A stretch of 64,000 nucleotides of DNA from Nostoc sp. NMS8 (GTDB lineage Bacteria > Cyanobacteriota > Cyanobacteriia > Cyanobacteriales > Nostocaceae). The translations under genes and the position numbers were made by a program. Under the pieces are notes generated by a model, which worked only from the letters and a program-made list of their open reading frames with translations, ran no database searches and was not told where the DNA came from. Position 1 is the stretch's first letter; each line of letters opens with the position of its first letter. This document shows, piece by piece, positions 26,700 to 35,932 of this stretch. Location: NCBI RefSeq assembly GCF_017115045.1, contig NZ_JABXKK010000097.1, positions 1-64,000 of the forward strand, in the 5' to 3' direction.

Positions 26700-27569
26700 C
26701 TAGCGTTGCTGTCCTAGTCTGAGTAGGCGGTCATTTAAAGCGATTCTTCCTAATTCAGAAATAACCTCAACTGGAACACCAACAGATGTAGCTGCTTCTG
26801 GGATTGTTACTCTGCTATTTCGCAACAGAGATAAAATTTGCTGCACTTTAGGAACAACTGGATCGCTTTTGTTGGTGTAACCCCGATTAATAGCAATTCT
26901 CAGCCCAGTTTCAATATCATCTACTCTCGCTCTGCGATTTTTATCTATTAATAGTGTCTGTTGTCCAGCGATTGCGCTACTTTCAGAAGCTGTTCGGCGT
27001 CTACGTGCAGTGCCGAAGCCTATCGGAGACGCTGCGCGTAGCTTGCTTCCCCGTAGGGGTACGGCAACGTCTTCTGGTGCGTCCGCTACGCGTAGCTTGC
27101 TTCCCTGTAGGGGTATGACGAACGCATTTGCAATCTGAATACCAACATACCCAGTGTTTCTACGCACTGGAACGATATCGAAGTTGTAGAGTCGTTTTTG
27201 TCCCGTTTTGTCTACAGTTTGGACAAGTAAGTTAGTAATAGCAGTAGTAGTAGCCCCTGGAAACTTTAGCGGTTGGATTGCCCTCAGAAAAATGGTTGTA
27301 GCGCGTCCGCTTTTTAAATCTGTATCTGTGGTGTAGACGAGTCGTGAAGGGTCTGCTACCAAAATGTAGGCGATCGCCTCGTCGGTTTGAGTGAAGCTAA
27401 TAGGCGTGGCACGTCCTGGAGTAATTTGAACCTGAATTCTGTTGTTTGCAGCCATATCCCGTTCAATCAAGCGATATGCAGGAGTTTGTGCTTGTGCCTG
27501 TACAACAGGTGCTGTCACACTGAGCAGTAATGTGCTAGTGCCGATGATAAGAGTAGCAAATTGTTTCAT
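26700..27569 (-). CDS. VirB9/TraK-like secretion channel protein (probable)
   Basis: A 289-residue exported protein with a signal peptide (MKQFATLIIGTSTLLLSVTA, likely cleaved after VQAQAQ). Residues 30-140 are beta-rich (ITPGRATPISFTQTDE, VYTTDTDLKSGRATTIFLRA), compatible with the N-terminal domain of VirB9/TraK/TrbG outer-core proteins. Its start overlaps the VirB10-like gene by four bases, the expected partner. Residues about 152-190 are encoded by two copies of a palindromic DNA repeat and probably form an inserted loop. The C-terminus is helical rather than the usual VirB9 CTD, so the assignment is moderate. Confidence 0.55.
   Translation of the reverse strand: MKQFATLIIGTSTLLLSVTAPVVQAQAQTPAYRLIERDMAANNRIQVQITPGRATPISFTQTDEAIAYILVADPSRLVYTTDTDLKSGRATTIFLRAIQPLKFPGATTTAITNLLVQTVDKTGQKRLYNFDIVPVRRNTGYVGIQIANAFVIPLQGSKLRVADAPEDVAVPLRGSKLRAASPIGFGTARRRRTASESSAIAGQQTLLIDKNRRARVDDIETGLRIAINRGYTNKSDPVVPKVQQILSLLRNSRVTIPEAATSVGVPVEVISELGRIALNDRLLRLGQQR
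27030..27115. repeat. Two 32-bp palindrome-containing repeats inside the VirB9-like gene
   Basis: Copies at 27030-27061 and 27084-27115 differ at only two positions and lie 54 bases apart, which preserves reading frame. Each holds CTACGCGTAG or CTGCGCGTAG and CCCNGTAGGGG palindromes. On the coding strand they encode the related peptides PLQGSKLR and PLRGSKLR. The element resembles dispersed cyanobacterial palindromic repeats, here inserted in frame and duplicated. Confidence 0.75.
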
Positions 27570-29200
27570 CGTTCAACTTTCAAAAAACTATTGACGACAA
27601 CCGAGACTTCTGTACCTTCAGGTAAAAACAGGATATTTGGACGTTGAAGTAATTCCTGCACTGCTTGGTCAGAGCGTCTAGACAGACGTTCACTGACTGG
27701 ACTAAAAAAGCCTTCTAGCGCCGCAGCCCAAATCTGAGGATTAGAGTTACTAGTAATAGTACTTTGATTAAAAGTGCCACTAGAAACAACAGTGCTAGAT
27801 TGAGTGCGGGGCTGATTCACTATGCTTCCCACCTTACCCAAACTACTGAGTAATCCAACTAATAAATCTTGTTGGGCAATATCTGTCCCCACATCATTCA
27901 GCTTTTTAGCAATTAACGGTTGCTGTCCTCGACCGCGAATTAACAGAGTCTCAGCCGGAATGCTTTCCTGTTTGACTGTGCCTTGGGAGTCAGGGTAAAT
28001 AAGCGCGATCGCACTAGCAGATACCAAGTTATTCTTTTTACCTACTGCCACTGTTTTCGTTACTAAAACAGTACCAGCCGGGAGTGCCACCGTGCCGTCT
28101 GTGGCTGTGAGAGGTTTGGTTAACTCGATGGCAAAGCGATCGCTGGGATTATTCCCTCCCTGATCCCAAATCATCGGCATGATAATTCTACCTGGGGCAG
28201 ATGTAGCCAGTGCTACTTCTTTAGTTTCATCTACATTGAGATTGGCTGGAGCTACAGGGGTGCGATTGAGGATACCTACCATTCCTGGAGTTAAGTTATC
28301 AGTTTTACTGTCAGTGCTTTTGGAGCCAATTAAAACTGTTTGAATACCAGGGTCTTCGGGAGTGGAAATGGATGGCCTAGCTGTTGGTTTCAAGCTTGTT
28401 GGAGTTTGAGTGTTAACAGCAACTTCTGACTGAGTTTCAGCTGCTTTAGAGTTACCGATTTGCGACTGTCCCAGGCTAGCTAGTTGGCTCCACTGCTGGA
28501 AAGGATCGACATTACTTTCAGGCTGTCGTATTGGTGTTGAAGCTTGATAACTTACAGGATTTGGAGAAATATACCGCACTACTGGGGGCGCAGGTTGAGA
28601 AATTCTTACAGGAGTTATTGGTGTTATGCGTGATGTAGGAGTTGTGCGCGGTGAAAAAGTCTCTTGAGGTTGAGATGGCCTTGGTTTGGGTTTATTTTGT
28701 AGGGTTGGACTTGGGGATTTAGCCGCAACAGGTTCCACTTTAAGTTGTTGCCGTTGGTCTTGAAACGCTAATCTGCTTTTGAGTTCGGCAGATTCATCTA
28801 AAACTGGTTCGCCTTTTGGAGATGTAGTAGGAGTCTGAACTACTTGTTTGACAGGAGGTTTTGGTTGGAGAAATCCAAACCAGATCAGTGCTACAGAGCC
28901 AATAACGATTCCCACTAAGCCAACTACCGAACCTAGTCGCACACTAGGTTTTTCTGCTAACGGTCGCTCTACTGCTCCTTCTGCATCTTGTTTCAAGCGA
29001 TATTCTTCGGAAATGAGGTGATTTGCGGTAGGGTTATAACCTGCCAACAACTGCTCCTCTTCAGGGCTGATATCATCATCAGCAACCAAAGTGGCTTGGG
29101 TAGAGCGATGATTGCCGTTAGTACTGTTGAATTCCGACGAAAAATCAGCAGAGTTCTCGTTTAGGTAGTCAAATTCATGGTTTTGATTTGAATTGGTCAT
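27566..29200 (-). CDS. VirB10/TrbI-like type IV secretion protein
   Basis: A 544-residue protein. Residues 1-90 are cytoplasmic and polar; one membrane helix follows at about 93-113 (VVGLVGIVIGSVALIWFGFL). Then comes a long Pro/Gln/Thr-rich periplasmic linker (114-320), and the C-terminal domain contains RIIMPMIWDQGGNNPSDRFA, VALPAGTVLVTKTV and the final LLQRPNILFLPEGTEVSVVV, which fits the TrbI/VirB10 beta-barrel domain. VirB10 bridges inner and outer membranes in conjugation channels. It lies between VirB8-like and VirB9-like genes, overlapping the latter. Confidence 0.8.
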   Translation of the reverse strand: MTNSNQNHEFDYLNENSADFSSEFNSTNGNHRSTQATLVADDDISPEEEQLLAGYNPTANHLISEEYRLKQDAEGAVERPLAEKPSVRLGSVVGLVGIVIGSVALIWFGFLQPKPPVKQVVQTPTTSPKGEPVLDESAELKSRLAFQDQRQQLKVEPVAAKSPSPTLQNKPKPRPSQPQETFSPRTTPTSRITPITPVRISQPAPPVVRYISPNPVSYQASTPIRQPESNVDPFQQWSQLASLGQSQIGNSKAAETQSEVAVNTQTPTSLKPTARPSISTPEDPGIQTVLIGSKSTDSKTDNLTPGMVGILNRTPVAPANLNVDETKEVALATSAPGRIIMPMIWDQGGNNPSDRFAIELTKPLTATDGTVALPAGTVLVTKTVAVGKKNNLVSASAIALIYPDSQGTVKQESIPAETLLIRGRGQQPLIAKKLNDVGTDIAQQDLLVGLLSSLGKVGSIVNQPRTQSSTVVSSGTFNQSTITSNSNPQIWAAALEGFFSPVSERLSRRSDQAVQELLQRPNILFLPEGTEVSVVVNSFLKVER

Positions 29201-29217
29201 AATTCTACCTTTTTCCT

Positions 29218-29949
29218 TTAGCGTCGTTGCTGAGAATTGAACTCAACCATCTTGGTAATTTGCAGTCCAGACGATCGCACTTCATAAATTTTCTGTTCTA
29301 CCAGGGGGGCATCTTTACCTAAAGGAGAGCGGGGAATCTCTACTGCTTGGACGGTAAAGGTGCGGTTAAAAGGAATACGCTCATCTCTACCAGTAGTGCG
29401 GTCAACTAAAATGCGGGTAGCAATCATGTCTATTTCCCATTCCCCAGGTCGTACTGCTCTCGGTTCTGACAGATAGGAAATAATAGTGGTGCTACGCAGC
29501 TGACCTGAAAAGAAGCTAGTAGGAACTAATTCGGCTATCTTCGGTAAAGAAGCTTTGGCAAATTCCGGTTCTAGCAGCAGGGAAGCAAACCAAGTATTTG
29601 TGGGAATGCGCCCATTTCTACCAACTTGAATGCCTTGGTCTGGTTGATTAGTGCCAGTGAGTTTGTCATCCCAGTTAAATGTTAGGGTTGTCCAATCACT
29701 AACTAGCTTTTGAATTACAGCTGGATAGCGCCAGTTGCGGTCTTGCTCGGAAATGTAGATTGTCTCGCCATTTACTAACTGGGCAAAAGTCGTCTTGCGA
29801 TCGGCAATTTTATTGACCCTGAAAGCGGTGAATAGAGTCAACAAAAATATCAGACCGTTAAATGCAGTTAGGCAGATAAAGCAAACAGCTAGGAGGTTTT
29901 TGGCTTCTGGAAGCAATGGAGCTTGAAGTCGTTTAATTTGCAGAGTCAT
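29218..29949 (-). CDS. VirB8/TraE-like type IV secretion protein
   Basis: A 243-residue protein with a short cytoplasmic start, one membrane helix at about 19-42 (LLAVCFICLTAFNGLIFLL) and a periplasmic domain. Features such as GETIYISEQDRNWRYPAVI, SFFSGQLRSTTIISYLSEP and PGEWEIDMIATRILVDRTTG fit the TraE/VirB8 family that scaffolds the inner-membrane complex. It is 17 bases upstream of the VirB10-like gene and is probably translationally coupled to the small frame before it. Confidence 0.7.
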   Translation of the reverse strand: MTLQIKRLQAPLLPEAKNLLAVCFICLTAFNGLIFLLTLFTAFRVNKIADRKTTFAQLVNGETIYISEQDRNWRYPAVIQKLVSDWTTLTFNWDDKLTGTNQPDQGIQVGRNGRIPTNTWFASLLLEPEFAKASLPKIAELVPTSFFSGQLRSTTIISYLSEPRAVRPGEWEIDMIATRILVDRTTGRDERIPFNRTFTVQAVEIPRSPLGKDAPLVEQKIYEVRSSGLQITKMVEFNSQQRR

Positions 29950-30182
29950 ACCAAATTGGCATAAGTAGTATTGTTTGAAAATCCACCGAACAGCCTGGTG
30001 TTAAAGGTTTTTAATTCGTCTTGGAAAGTTATGATGCCTGTCTTGAAAATAGGGACTGGGGACTGGGAACTGGGGACTGGGGACGAGGGTAGGTTAATTT
30101 TCATGCCCTCGTTGTGTGATTCATCACATGACCGTTTAGCTTGAAAATAGGGAATAGGGAATAGGGGAATAAGGATTTTCAT
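29946..30182 (-). CDS. Possible small ORF with repeat-derived N-terminus
   Basis: The 78-codon frame ends in an ATGA overlap with the VirB8-like start. Its C-terminal half (FQDELKTFNTRLFGGFSNN) looks coding, whereas the N-terminal half is encoded by tandem GGGGACT/GGGAATA repeats at 30044-30176 and may be repeat invasion. A shorter real protein or leader peptide is possible. Confidence 0.3.
   Translation of the reverse strand: MKILIPLFPIPYFQAKRSCDESHNEGMKINLPSSPVPSSQSPVPIFKTGIITFQDELKTFNTRLFGGFSNNTTYANLV
30040..30180. repeat. Short tandem repeats (GGGGACT and AATAGGG units)
   Basis: The plus strand shows GGGGACTGGGAACTGGGGACT-like units near 30053-30083 and AATAGGGAATAGGG units near 30147-30172. 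Both are heptamer STRR-type repeats characteristic of heterocystous cyanobacteria. Confidence 0.7.
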
Positions 30183-30487
30183 CCATTGATTGTGGAATTT
30201 TCCCGTGATTGACTGTCTTGAAAAGTGACGCTCCTCCGTCGCTCTAAGCGTACCCCTGCTGCTAGCGTCTCGTAGAGAAGTTAGTTATGCCGTAGGCTTT
30301 ACGCTGTGCTAACGGAGAGGCGGAAGTCGGCGCACCCTGCGGGATCTTGCTACAGACTTTCCGCAAGATCCAAAATCTAAAATCCAAAACTGGTAAGTAG
30401 TAAGACAAAATTAATTACACAAATTTCGACCTGAAACCCTTATGTAGCCTAAAACCTAATGTGTAAATATTTCTGTCCGATTACTTA
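30183..30487. other. Intergenic region with palindromic repeats
   Basis: GGATCTTGC (30342-30350) and GCAAGATCC (30363-30371) form a perfect 9-bp hairpin with a 12-base loop. Upstream, CGTCTCGTAGAGAAG and GCGTACCCCTGCTGCTAGCG-like pieces resemble the dispersed palindromic elements seen inside coding genes here. No ORF is convincing. Confidence 0.5.
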
Positions 30488-31606
30488 TTACCCCCTACGG
30501 AGTAGAGCAATACTGGTAGCAGTTCCAATGGCACTGCTAAAAATATCGATTAAGCCTTTGACATTGGCAGAAATGCCGTTATAAATCGCCATTCCCCCAC
30601 CTCCAGCTATCAATACCGCCAAAACTGGTGCAAAGATGCTCAGGAAACATAAAAATGCTACATCAGATGCTAATTCAGCACCCGACTTCACCAGCACGAC
30701 GGCTGCTAAACCTACTAAAATGTTGTAACCAAGTTGAACACCAAACAAGGAAATAAACCCTGTTAGCCACGCCCAAATAGGACGACCTTGTAATGGCAGT
30801 AAAGATAAACCAACTGCGATCGGTGCAAATAATGCCGTTAGCAACAGAGCAGCTTCCAAGATGTTTACAAAGCCCCATTGCAGGGCATAGAGGATAAAGC
30901 GAATAATGGGGATGGCAGTATCTCGAAACACACTACCTGGATCGTTGGCAAACTGAACAGCAGTACCGATTTGACCAGGTAAAGTTCTATTCCAGAGAAA
31001 ACTAGCAAAATCTCGTAGTGGTTGGAGTGGAGATTTAGCTTGCTCTTCAGCTTTGGTAACAATTGCCTGGGCCTGGGCTTGCTTTGAGTTCCAGCATTCA
31101 ATTAACTCTGTACCGACTTTTCCTTGACATTCGCTATAGAGGTTTTCTAGCTGTTGTCTAGCGATACTGCTAATTGCCACATTGGTAATAGCATCTCGAA
31201 ATGTTAGTTCACCAACTTGAAGCTGAAGAACGCTTTGCACTTGGTTGTAAGCGAAGCCTCGGATAACAGTAATTGTCTTCGCCAGCATATTGCCGTTAGC
31301 CCCCAAGAAAATCATAATTACGATGGGCCAAACAAAGATTGATGCCAGTTCTGACCATGATTGCTTTTCAATGATTTCCTTGCCAGTGGTTAGCGCCACA
31401 AATAATATGCTGGCGGCTCCCAAGGTAATGCCCAATTTAATCAAGCCAATCCATAATGCTGAACCGAGCGGATCTAAAGTAACTAGCCAGACGGTATTCC
31501 ACGACTCAACTGTGGCACGAGAAAGTTCTAAAGAACTGGAGATAATTTCTAGGGCATCGGATTCTCCGCCTGTTACTGGAAATGATTGAGCAATAATGTG
31601 GATCAT
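30488..31606 (-). CDS. VirB6/TrbL-like polytopic membrane protein
   Basis: A 372-residue protein with about six membrane segments: residues 50-70, 87-103, 235-260, 275-290, 297-315 and 320-345 (for example AALLLTALFAPIAVGLSLLP and FLSIFAPVLAVLIAGGGGMA). The Ala/Gly-rich membrane core and the long soluble loop (about 115-225, with two Cys) match the TrbL/VirB6 channel family. It lies in the T4SS operon between VirB5-like and VirB8-like genes, the expected position. No strong ribosome-binding site was seen before ATG 31606. Confidence 0.7.
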   Translation of the reverse strand: MIHIIAQSFPVTGGESDALEIISSSLELSRATVESWNTVWLVTLDPLGSALWIGLIKLGITLGAASILFVALTTGKEIIEKQSWSELASIFVWPIVIMIFLGANGNMLAKTITVIRGFAYNQVQSVLQLQVGELTFRDAITNVAISSIARQQLENLYSECQGKVGTELIECWNSKQAQAQAIVTKAEEQAKSPLQPLRDFASFLWNRTLPGQIGTAVQFANDPGSVFRDTAIPIIRFILYALQWGFVNILEAALLLTALFAPIAVGLSLLPLQGRPIWAWLTGFISLFGVQLGYNILVGLAAVVLVKSGAELASDVAFLCFLSIFAPVLAVLIAGGGGMAIYNGISANVKGLIDIFSSAIGTATSIALLRRG

Positions 31607-31735
31607 GAGTGTCGAAAGCGTTAGCGATCGCAGCTAAAATTGACAGGACTTACGGAAATAGCTAAAAAGGTTGATTAATCAGCTTTTCGACTTTTGAATT
31701 CACGGCGGTACTAGCTCTAAGATTCCAATTCCTAG

Positions 31736-32551
31736 CTACTGCTTGTCAGAACCAAGGGTAATGCCACCAGGCATGATCAATAACCCCGCCTGTTGAGTGG
31801 CAGCATTACCTGCGGCAACACTCTTACGGCGATCGGCAGTATTGATGGCTGAAAGTTCCTTGGCTGTTTGAGCGGTTAAGGTGTTACTTAATGCCCGGTC
31901 AATTCGTGCTTGCTGGGCTTCAATAAGCATCCGCTCGTTGACGCGACTGCTAAGGGCAGCCTGTTGGGATAGGTTTTGCAAAATCTGTTGGGTGACATCT
32001 AAACTTTGGGATTCCTCACCCAAGCTGACGTTTTCTTGAGTATCTTGTTGAGTAGCTTGCTTAATTTGAGCCATCTGACTTTGGGCTGTTTGGCTCAAAG
32101 TAGCCTGGTTAGCGATCTCTGTGGCAACTGTTCTAGTAGCATATTTACCAAGGTCTTCACGGATACCATAAGAGCTTTGACCATTGGTTTTGTTCTCCAA
32201 AGTTTCAGACAGCACCGCACCAGGGTCGTTGTTGGCTGAACCGTTCATGATTCCTGCCAAAACTTTGTTTAAATCTGGAATTTGAATTGCACCCAAGGCA
32301 GAATTGAGCAGATTGCCAAGAGGATTAAATAGGTCATTTTGAGCGAAATTTTTGACATCTCCCACAAAATCATTGATTTGAGATGCTGTGTCTGCGGTGA
32401 ACATACTACTACCAGTAGTTTTGTTACTAACAGCAGCTACTGGATCTCGACCGTTGTCTTGAGTGCGAGCAAGGGCTGGACTGGCGATAGAACCAAGTTC
32501 AAAAATTAGAATTGGTACCATCAATCTGATAAAGGTAAGTTTAGATTTCAT
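31736..32551 (-). CDS. VirB5/TrbJ-like secreted protein (probable)
   Basis: A 271-residue exported protein with a signal peptide (LMVPILIFELGSIASPALAR, cleavage after ALA) and a helical mature part rich in Gln (SQMAQIKQATQQDTQENV, VTQQILQNLSQQAA). The size, signal peptide, helical nature and location next to virB4 and virB6 homologues suggest a minor pilus or VirB5/TrbJ-type component. The ATG is preceded by a strong GGAAGG. Confidence 0.6.
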   Translation of the reverse strand: MKSKLTFIRLMVPILIFELGSIASPALARTQDNGRDPVAAVSNKTTGSSMFTADTASQINDFVGDVKNFAQNDLFNPLGNLLNSALGAIQIPDLNKVLAGIMNGSANNDPGAVLSETLENKTNGQSSYGIREDLGKYATRTVATEIANQATLSQTAQSQMAQIKQATQQDTQENVSLGEESQSLDVTQQILQNLSQQAALSSRVNERMLIEAQQARIDRALSNTLTAQTAKELSAINTADRRKSVAAGNAATQQAGLLIMPGGITLGSDKQ

Positions 32552-32584
32552 GATTCACCTTCCTTAATGCAGTTTTTAGATATA

Positions 32585-35500
32585 TCAACTTGCAATCAGG
32601 CTACTTTCAGCCTGTTGGCCATCGTTATTCTCTCGGCGATCGCCTTCTCCTTGCAGAGATGCTCTGTTTTGGTGGGGCCTGTCCGCAGGACTTACGGCTG
32701 GGCGTACCCAATCGCGCAATGCTCCGGTTTGATGTATCTCTTGACCAATATGCTTAAAGCCTTTGTTTTCCTTCAAAGCAGGAATGTAAACATCTGTAAA
32801 TGCTCTCAGTCCTAACAGATTGCCTTTAGCGGTATCTGGATACTGAGCCATCACCCGTTCTCGTGCTTCCCGTTCATCCTGGTTATTGGCAACACTGGCC
32901 AGCATCATTTCCCCTGGGTAAAAGCGGGTACGCCAGAATCTACCACCTGTTTCTACTAGCCAGCAGGAATAAAGGTCGCTGGTACGGGGCAAAAATGCTT
33001 CAGTCGCATTTTGACTGATAATATTGACGGGATAGCCCAGATACTGTTGGAAAGAAGCAATACCGCTACTGGTAATACGTCCGGTAATCCGGTAGGTCAT
33101 GTTCTGCATAATTTGAGCGCCTGTTGAACACTCGCAAATGGTATCCGGGTCTTGGGACAACAGCAGAACAGCAATGCCTTCTTTCCTTCCCGTGGCACAG
33201 GTTTCGCCTATAATCTGGGCAAAGCCATCTTTACGTAACAATACGGAAAGCTCATCGCCAATAAACAAACTCTTAGGATGGGATAAGGCATTACGGATAC
33301 AGGCACTATGGGCGTTAATTGCCATCAAGTAAGCATCCTGTTCGTTACTCAATCCACTGAGGGCAAAGAATTTAATCGCCGGTAATGGGGAAAAAGTGCT
33401 GGGACGAGCGATCGCTTTCCCCAACCTAGATGCCAGTAAAGCGCTAACCTGATTTTGGATTTGGTTAAGTGCCTGTCGGTCAATTTCTTCAAACGACCTG
33501 AGATTAAGGCGTTCTCTAGTGCAGAACTTGACGAAATCTGGTAGCGTGGGTATCTGCTGCCATTCTGGTGAAAGCCAGCCCATCTCAAAGGCTTGGTTGT
33601 AGCGAGTAATAATTTCTGAGTCTTTTAAAAATACGTCCAAAGCTTTGACTAGCAAGGCATCAACCCGTTGAGCTAGATGAGGATTTTTGACTTTACCCAT
33701 TGCGATCGCTGTTAGTGCTTTGCGAATAAACTCCTTCCAAGATTCCATGCGTCGTTCCCGTTCTGGCTTGTCGAACCGTCGCAAATCTGGCGGTTCCAGT
33801 AGGTTACTGCTGCCACTAGAAATATCGTAATATGCTCCTTGTTCGCCCAAAAGCTCAATCGCCGTTTTGAAAGTGCTGTTACCACTGGCAGAGATGTCCA
33901 TACCAACAACGGGAATATTGTTAGCTAATGCCTCTAGAGCAAAGCGCCATCCCAAAACGCTCTTTCCTGAGCCGGAAGTACCTGTAATTAGAGCGCGTCC
34001 AATCTGCTGGTGAAATAAGTCAACATAAATAGGCTTGCCACCACGGCTGGTAAGGAATTCTACACCCTGTTTATCGATGTCTTTGGGGACAGTTAGGGGC
34101 ATGATTCCAGCCACAGTATGGGTATCTAAAGTTATTCTGCGTTCGCTGAGATTGCCTCCGTGCAGCAACCATTTGCAGGTAATCGGCAGGGTTTGCAGCC
34201 AAATTTCCCAAGCAATATTACGCTCTCGAATTACTTTGGCAGTCTCAAAACTGTTAGCCAACAAGTTGCAAGCGTGGGTTAACTCTTGGGCGCTGTGACG
34301 ATAAACTAGAAATACAGGCGCACAGTGCAACGCTTTCGTGCCTTCGTAAAGTCGTCGCTGGGCTTCAAAGGATTCCTCCTGTTTAATTTCCGCTCCAACG
34401 TCCCGTCCTTGTCCTTTGGTGATGGCTAAAGTGCGGGCTGTTTTGGATTGTTTTGCCTGACGCGCCAGGTTGTCTTGGATGAAGAAGTCATTGCTGCGGC
34501 TGATTTCAATCCAAGCTTCTGTATCGTGGACGTAGCTGGAAGCAAGGATTTTCCAGACCCATTTTAGCTGCTCTTGGGCATTAGACCAACCGACGGGGGG
34601 ATCTGTTACGACCATGACTCCACAAACCTTGCTTTTACCTGTCAGGTAAACTCGGTCATTATCTCCCCGATGTTCGGGACAAGCAGAACGTCCCTGTTGT
34701 CCTTCAATCAGTAATGTACAAATGTGCTTGTCGGTGGTTAGGGTTTCTGTTAACTCCAGTCCCGTCTCAGTCTCCTTCAATGTGATGACTTGGGGAATAG
34801 GAGGTGCTGCACCCTCATTAAATCGATTCCAAAGCCACTGCCACAAATCTGTAGCATTGCAAGGTGTTACTTCTAAGCCAATTTTGGTATTGAGCAGCAA
34901 TTCCCACTGAATGAATCCTTGCTGAAACCCTTGCAGTAAGAGCTTTTTGAAAAACTCCTCTTGGTAAATGCGTTTGTTCCCTGTAATCAATTCAACTGCC
35001 CAAGAGCCAAATTTTCTGCATTTTTCAATCAGTCCACCCACAAAATCCTTGTGCTGTGAACCAGCCTCATCATCGCTTGTCCAAGTACAGAAGGCAATTT
35101 GGTTCCAGATTTGGCGAGAACCTGCTTCCTTGAGTTGTTCCACCCGCAATTGCTCGTTGCGAAGCAGCACAGAAACTGGTTTCAAGTGGCAATCGTCTGC
35201 TAAGGCAGTTAGTGGGGTTTGGCGTTTCTGGGGTACTTCCTTGGCAGAGCCTGTCCGTAGGGGATACGACTCAGTATCATCACTATAACAGCCTGTACAA
35301 AAGGTAATTTTTTCACCAGGGGGTAGTTCTTTCAAACCCTCTTCGATAGAGCGGGTAAATTCGCTGACCTCATTTTCATGTAGTATGTCATGCAGTCCAG
35401 CGATGCGAAACCCAAACACGAGTTGATACTGAGAGTTGCCTTTATCTAATAACAAGGCAGCCACTTGACGATCATCCTTCTTAATTTCTGCAATACAGCA

Positions 35501-35932
35501 AATGTTTACCTCATTTTGGAAGGGCATGAGCTTACTTTTGCCTCCATATTGATTCGGTACAATCAGCGGCTTGAATCGAATTTGCACTTGCGAGTCTGCG
35601 TAACGCCGACGCACCCACCAGGGTCGATATTCGGGGATCGGTGAGATATAAATGCTGTTACTATTGCACCACTCTGTTCCCGGTGGATTACGCCATCGAT
35701 CTAAAAACTGATGGGGCTGTTTGCCTGTGAGAATCCACCAGCTGATAATTAGCCAGAATGAGGTGGCAAAGAACCAACCCATACCCAAACTGAGTAAACC
35801 ATTGGTGAGAACATAGCAAACTACAATGATGGCAATCCAAGGAAGTAGCTGTTCAGCCGGAATTGGCCCAATGCTGGCTTGCTTGCCTAGAATCCGATTG
35901 ACTTTGATGAATTCTCGATTGTCTTGTGCCAT
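32585..35932 (-). CDS. VirB4/TraC-like conjugation ATPase, with N-terminal membrane segment
   Basis: A 1115-residue ATPase. Residues 26-70 hold two hydrophobic helices (LLPWIAIIVVCYVLTNGLLS; FFATSFWLIISWWILTG), resembling a fused VirB3/TraL-like domain. The C-terminal half has Walker A TGTSGSGKSVLG (K657), Walker B SLFIGDELSVLL and downstream VLLLSQDPDTI and QNMTYRITGR motifs of VirB4/TraC. The C-terminal 40 residues come partly from a palindromic repeat (32670-32710). VirB4 energises pilus assembly and transfer. No VirD4 coupling protein or relaxase is present in this window, so they must lie elsewhere. Confidence 0.85.
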   Translation of the reverse strand: MAQDNREFIKVNRILGKQASIGPIPAEQLLPWIAIIVVCYVLTNGLLSLGMGWFFATSFWLIISWWILTGKQPHQFLDRWRNPPGTEWCNSNSIYISPIPEYRPWWVRRRYADSQVQIRFKPLIVPNQYGGKSKLMPFQNEVNICCIAEIKKDDRQVAALLLDKGNSQYQLVFGFRIAGLHDILHENEVSEFTRSIEEGLKELPPGEKITFCTGCYSDDTESYPLRTGSAKEVPQKRQTPLTALADDCHLKPVSVLLRNEQLRVEQLKEAGSRQIWNQIAFCTWTSDDEAGSQHKDFVGGLIEKCRKFGSWAVELITGNKRIYQEEFFKKLLLQGFQQGFIQWELLLNTKIGLEVTPCNATDLWQWLWNRFNEGAAPPIPQVITLKETETGLELTETLTTDKHICTLLIEGQQGRSACPEHRGDNDRVYLTGKSKVCGVMVVTDPPVGWSNAQEQLKWVWKILASSYVHDTEAWIEISRSNDFFIQDNLARQAKQSKTARTLAITKGQGRDVGAEIKQEESFEAQRRLYEGTKALHCAPVFLVYRHSAQELTHACNLLANSFETAKVIRERNIAWEIWLQTLPITCKWLLHGGNLSERRITLDTHTVAGIMPLTVPKDIDKQGVEFLTSRGGKPIYVDLFHQQIGRALITGTSGSGKSVLGWRFALEALANNIPVVGMDISASGNSTFKTAIELLGEQGAYYDISSGSSNLLEPPDLRRFDKPERERRMESWKEFIRKALTAIAMGKVKNPHLAQRVDALLVKALDVFLKDSEIITRYNQAFEMGWLSPEWQQIPTLPDFVKFCTRERLNLRSFEEIDRQALNQIQNQVSALLASRLGKAIARPSTFSPLPAIKFFALSGLSNEQDAYLMAINAHSACIRNALSHPKSLFIGDELSVLLRKDGFAQIIGETCATGRKEGIAVLLLSQDPDTICECSTGAQIMQNMTYRITGRITSSGIASFQQYLGYPVNIISQNATEAFLPRTSDLYSCWLVETGGRFWRTRFYPGEMMLASVANNQDEREARERVMAQYPDTAKGNLLGLRAFTDVYIPALKENKGFKHIGQEIHQTGALRDWVRPAVSPADRPHQNRASLQGEGDRRENNDGQQAESSLIAS

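Noticed and set aside
35246..35275. Possible palindromic repeat inside the VirB4-like gene
   Set aside because: The GCCTGTCCGTAGGGGATACG piece is similar to other repeats but too short and without clear ends to call.
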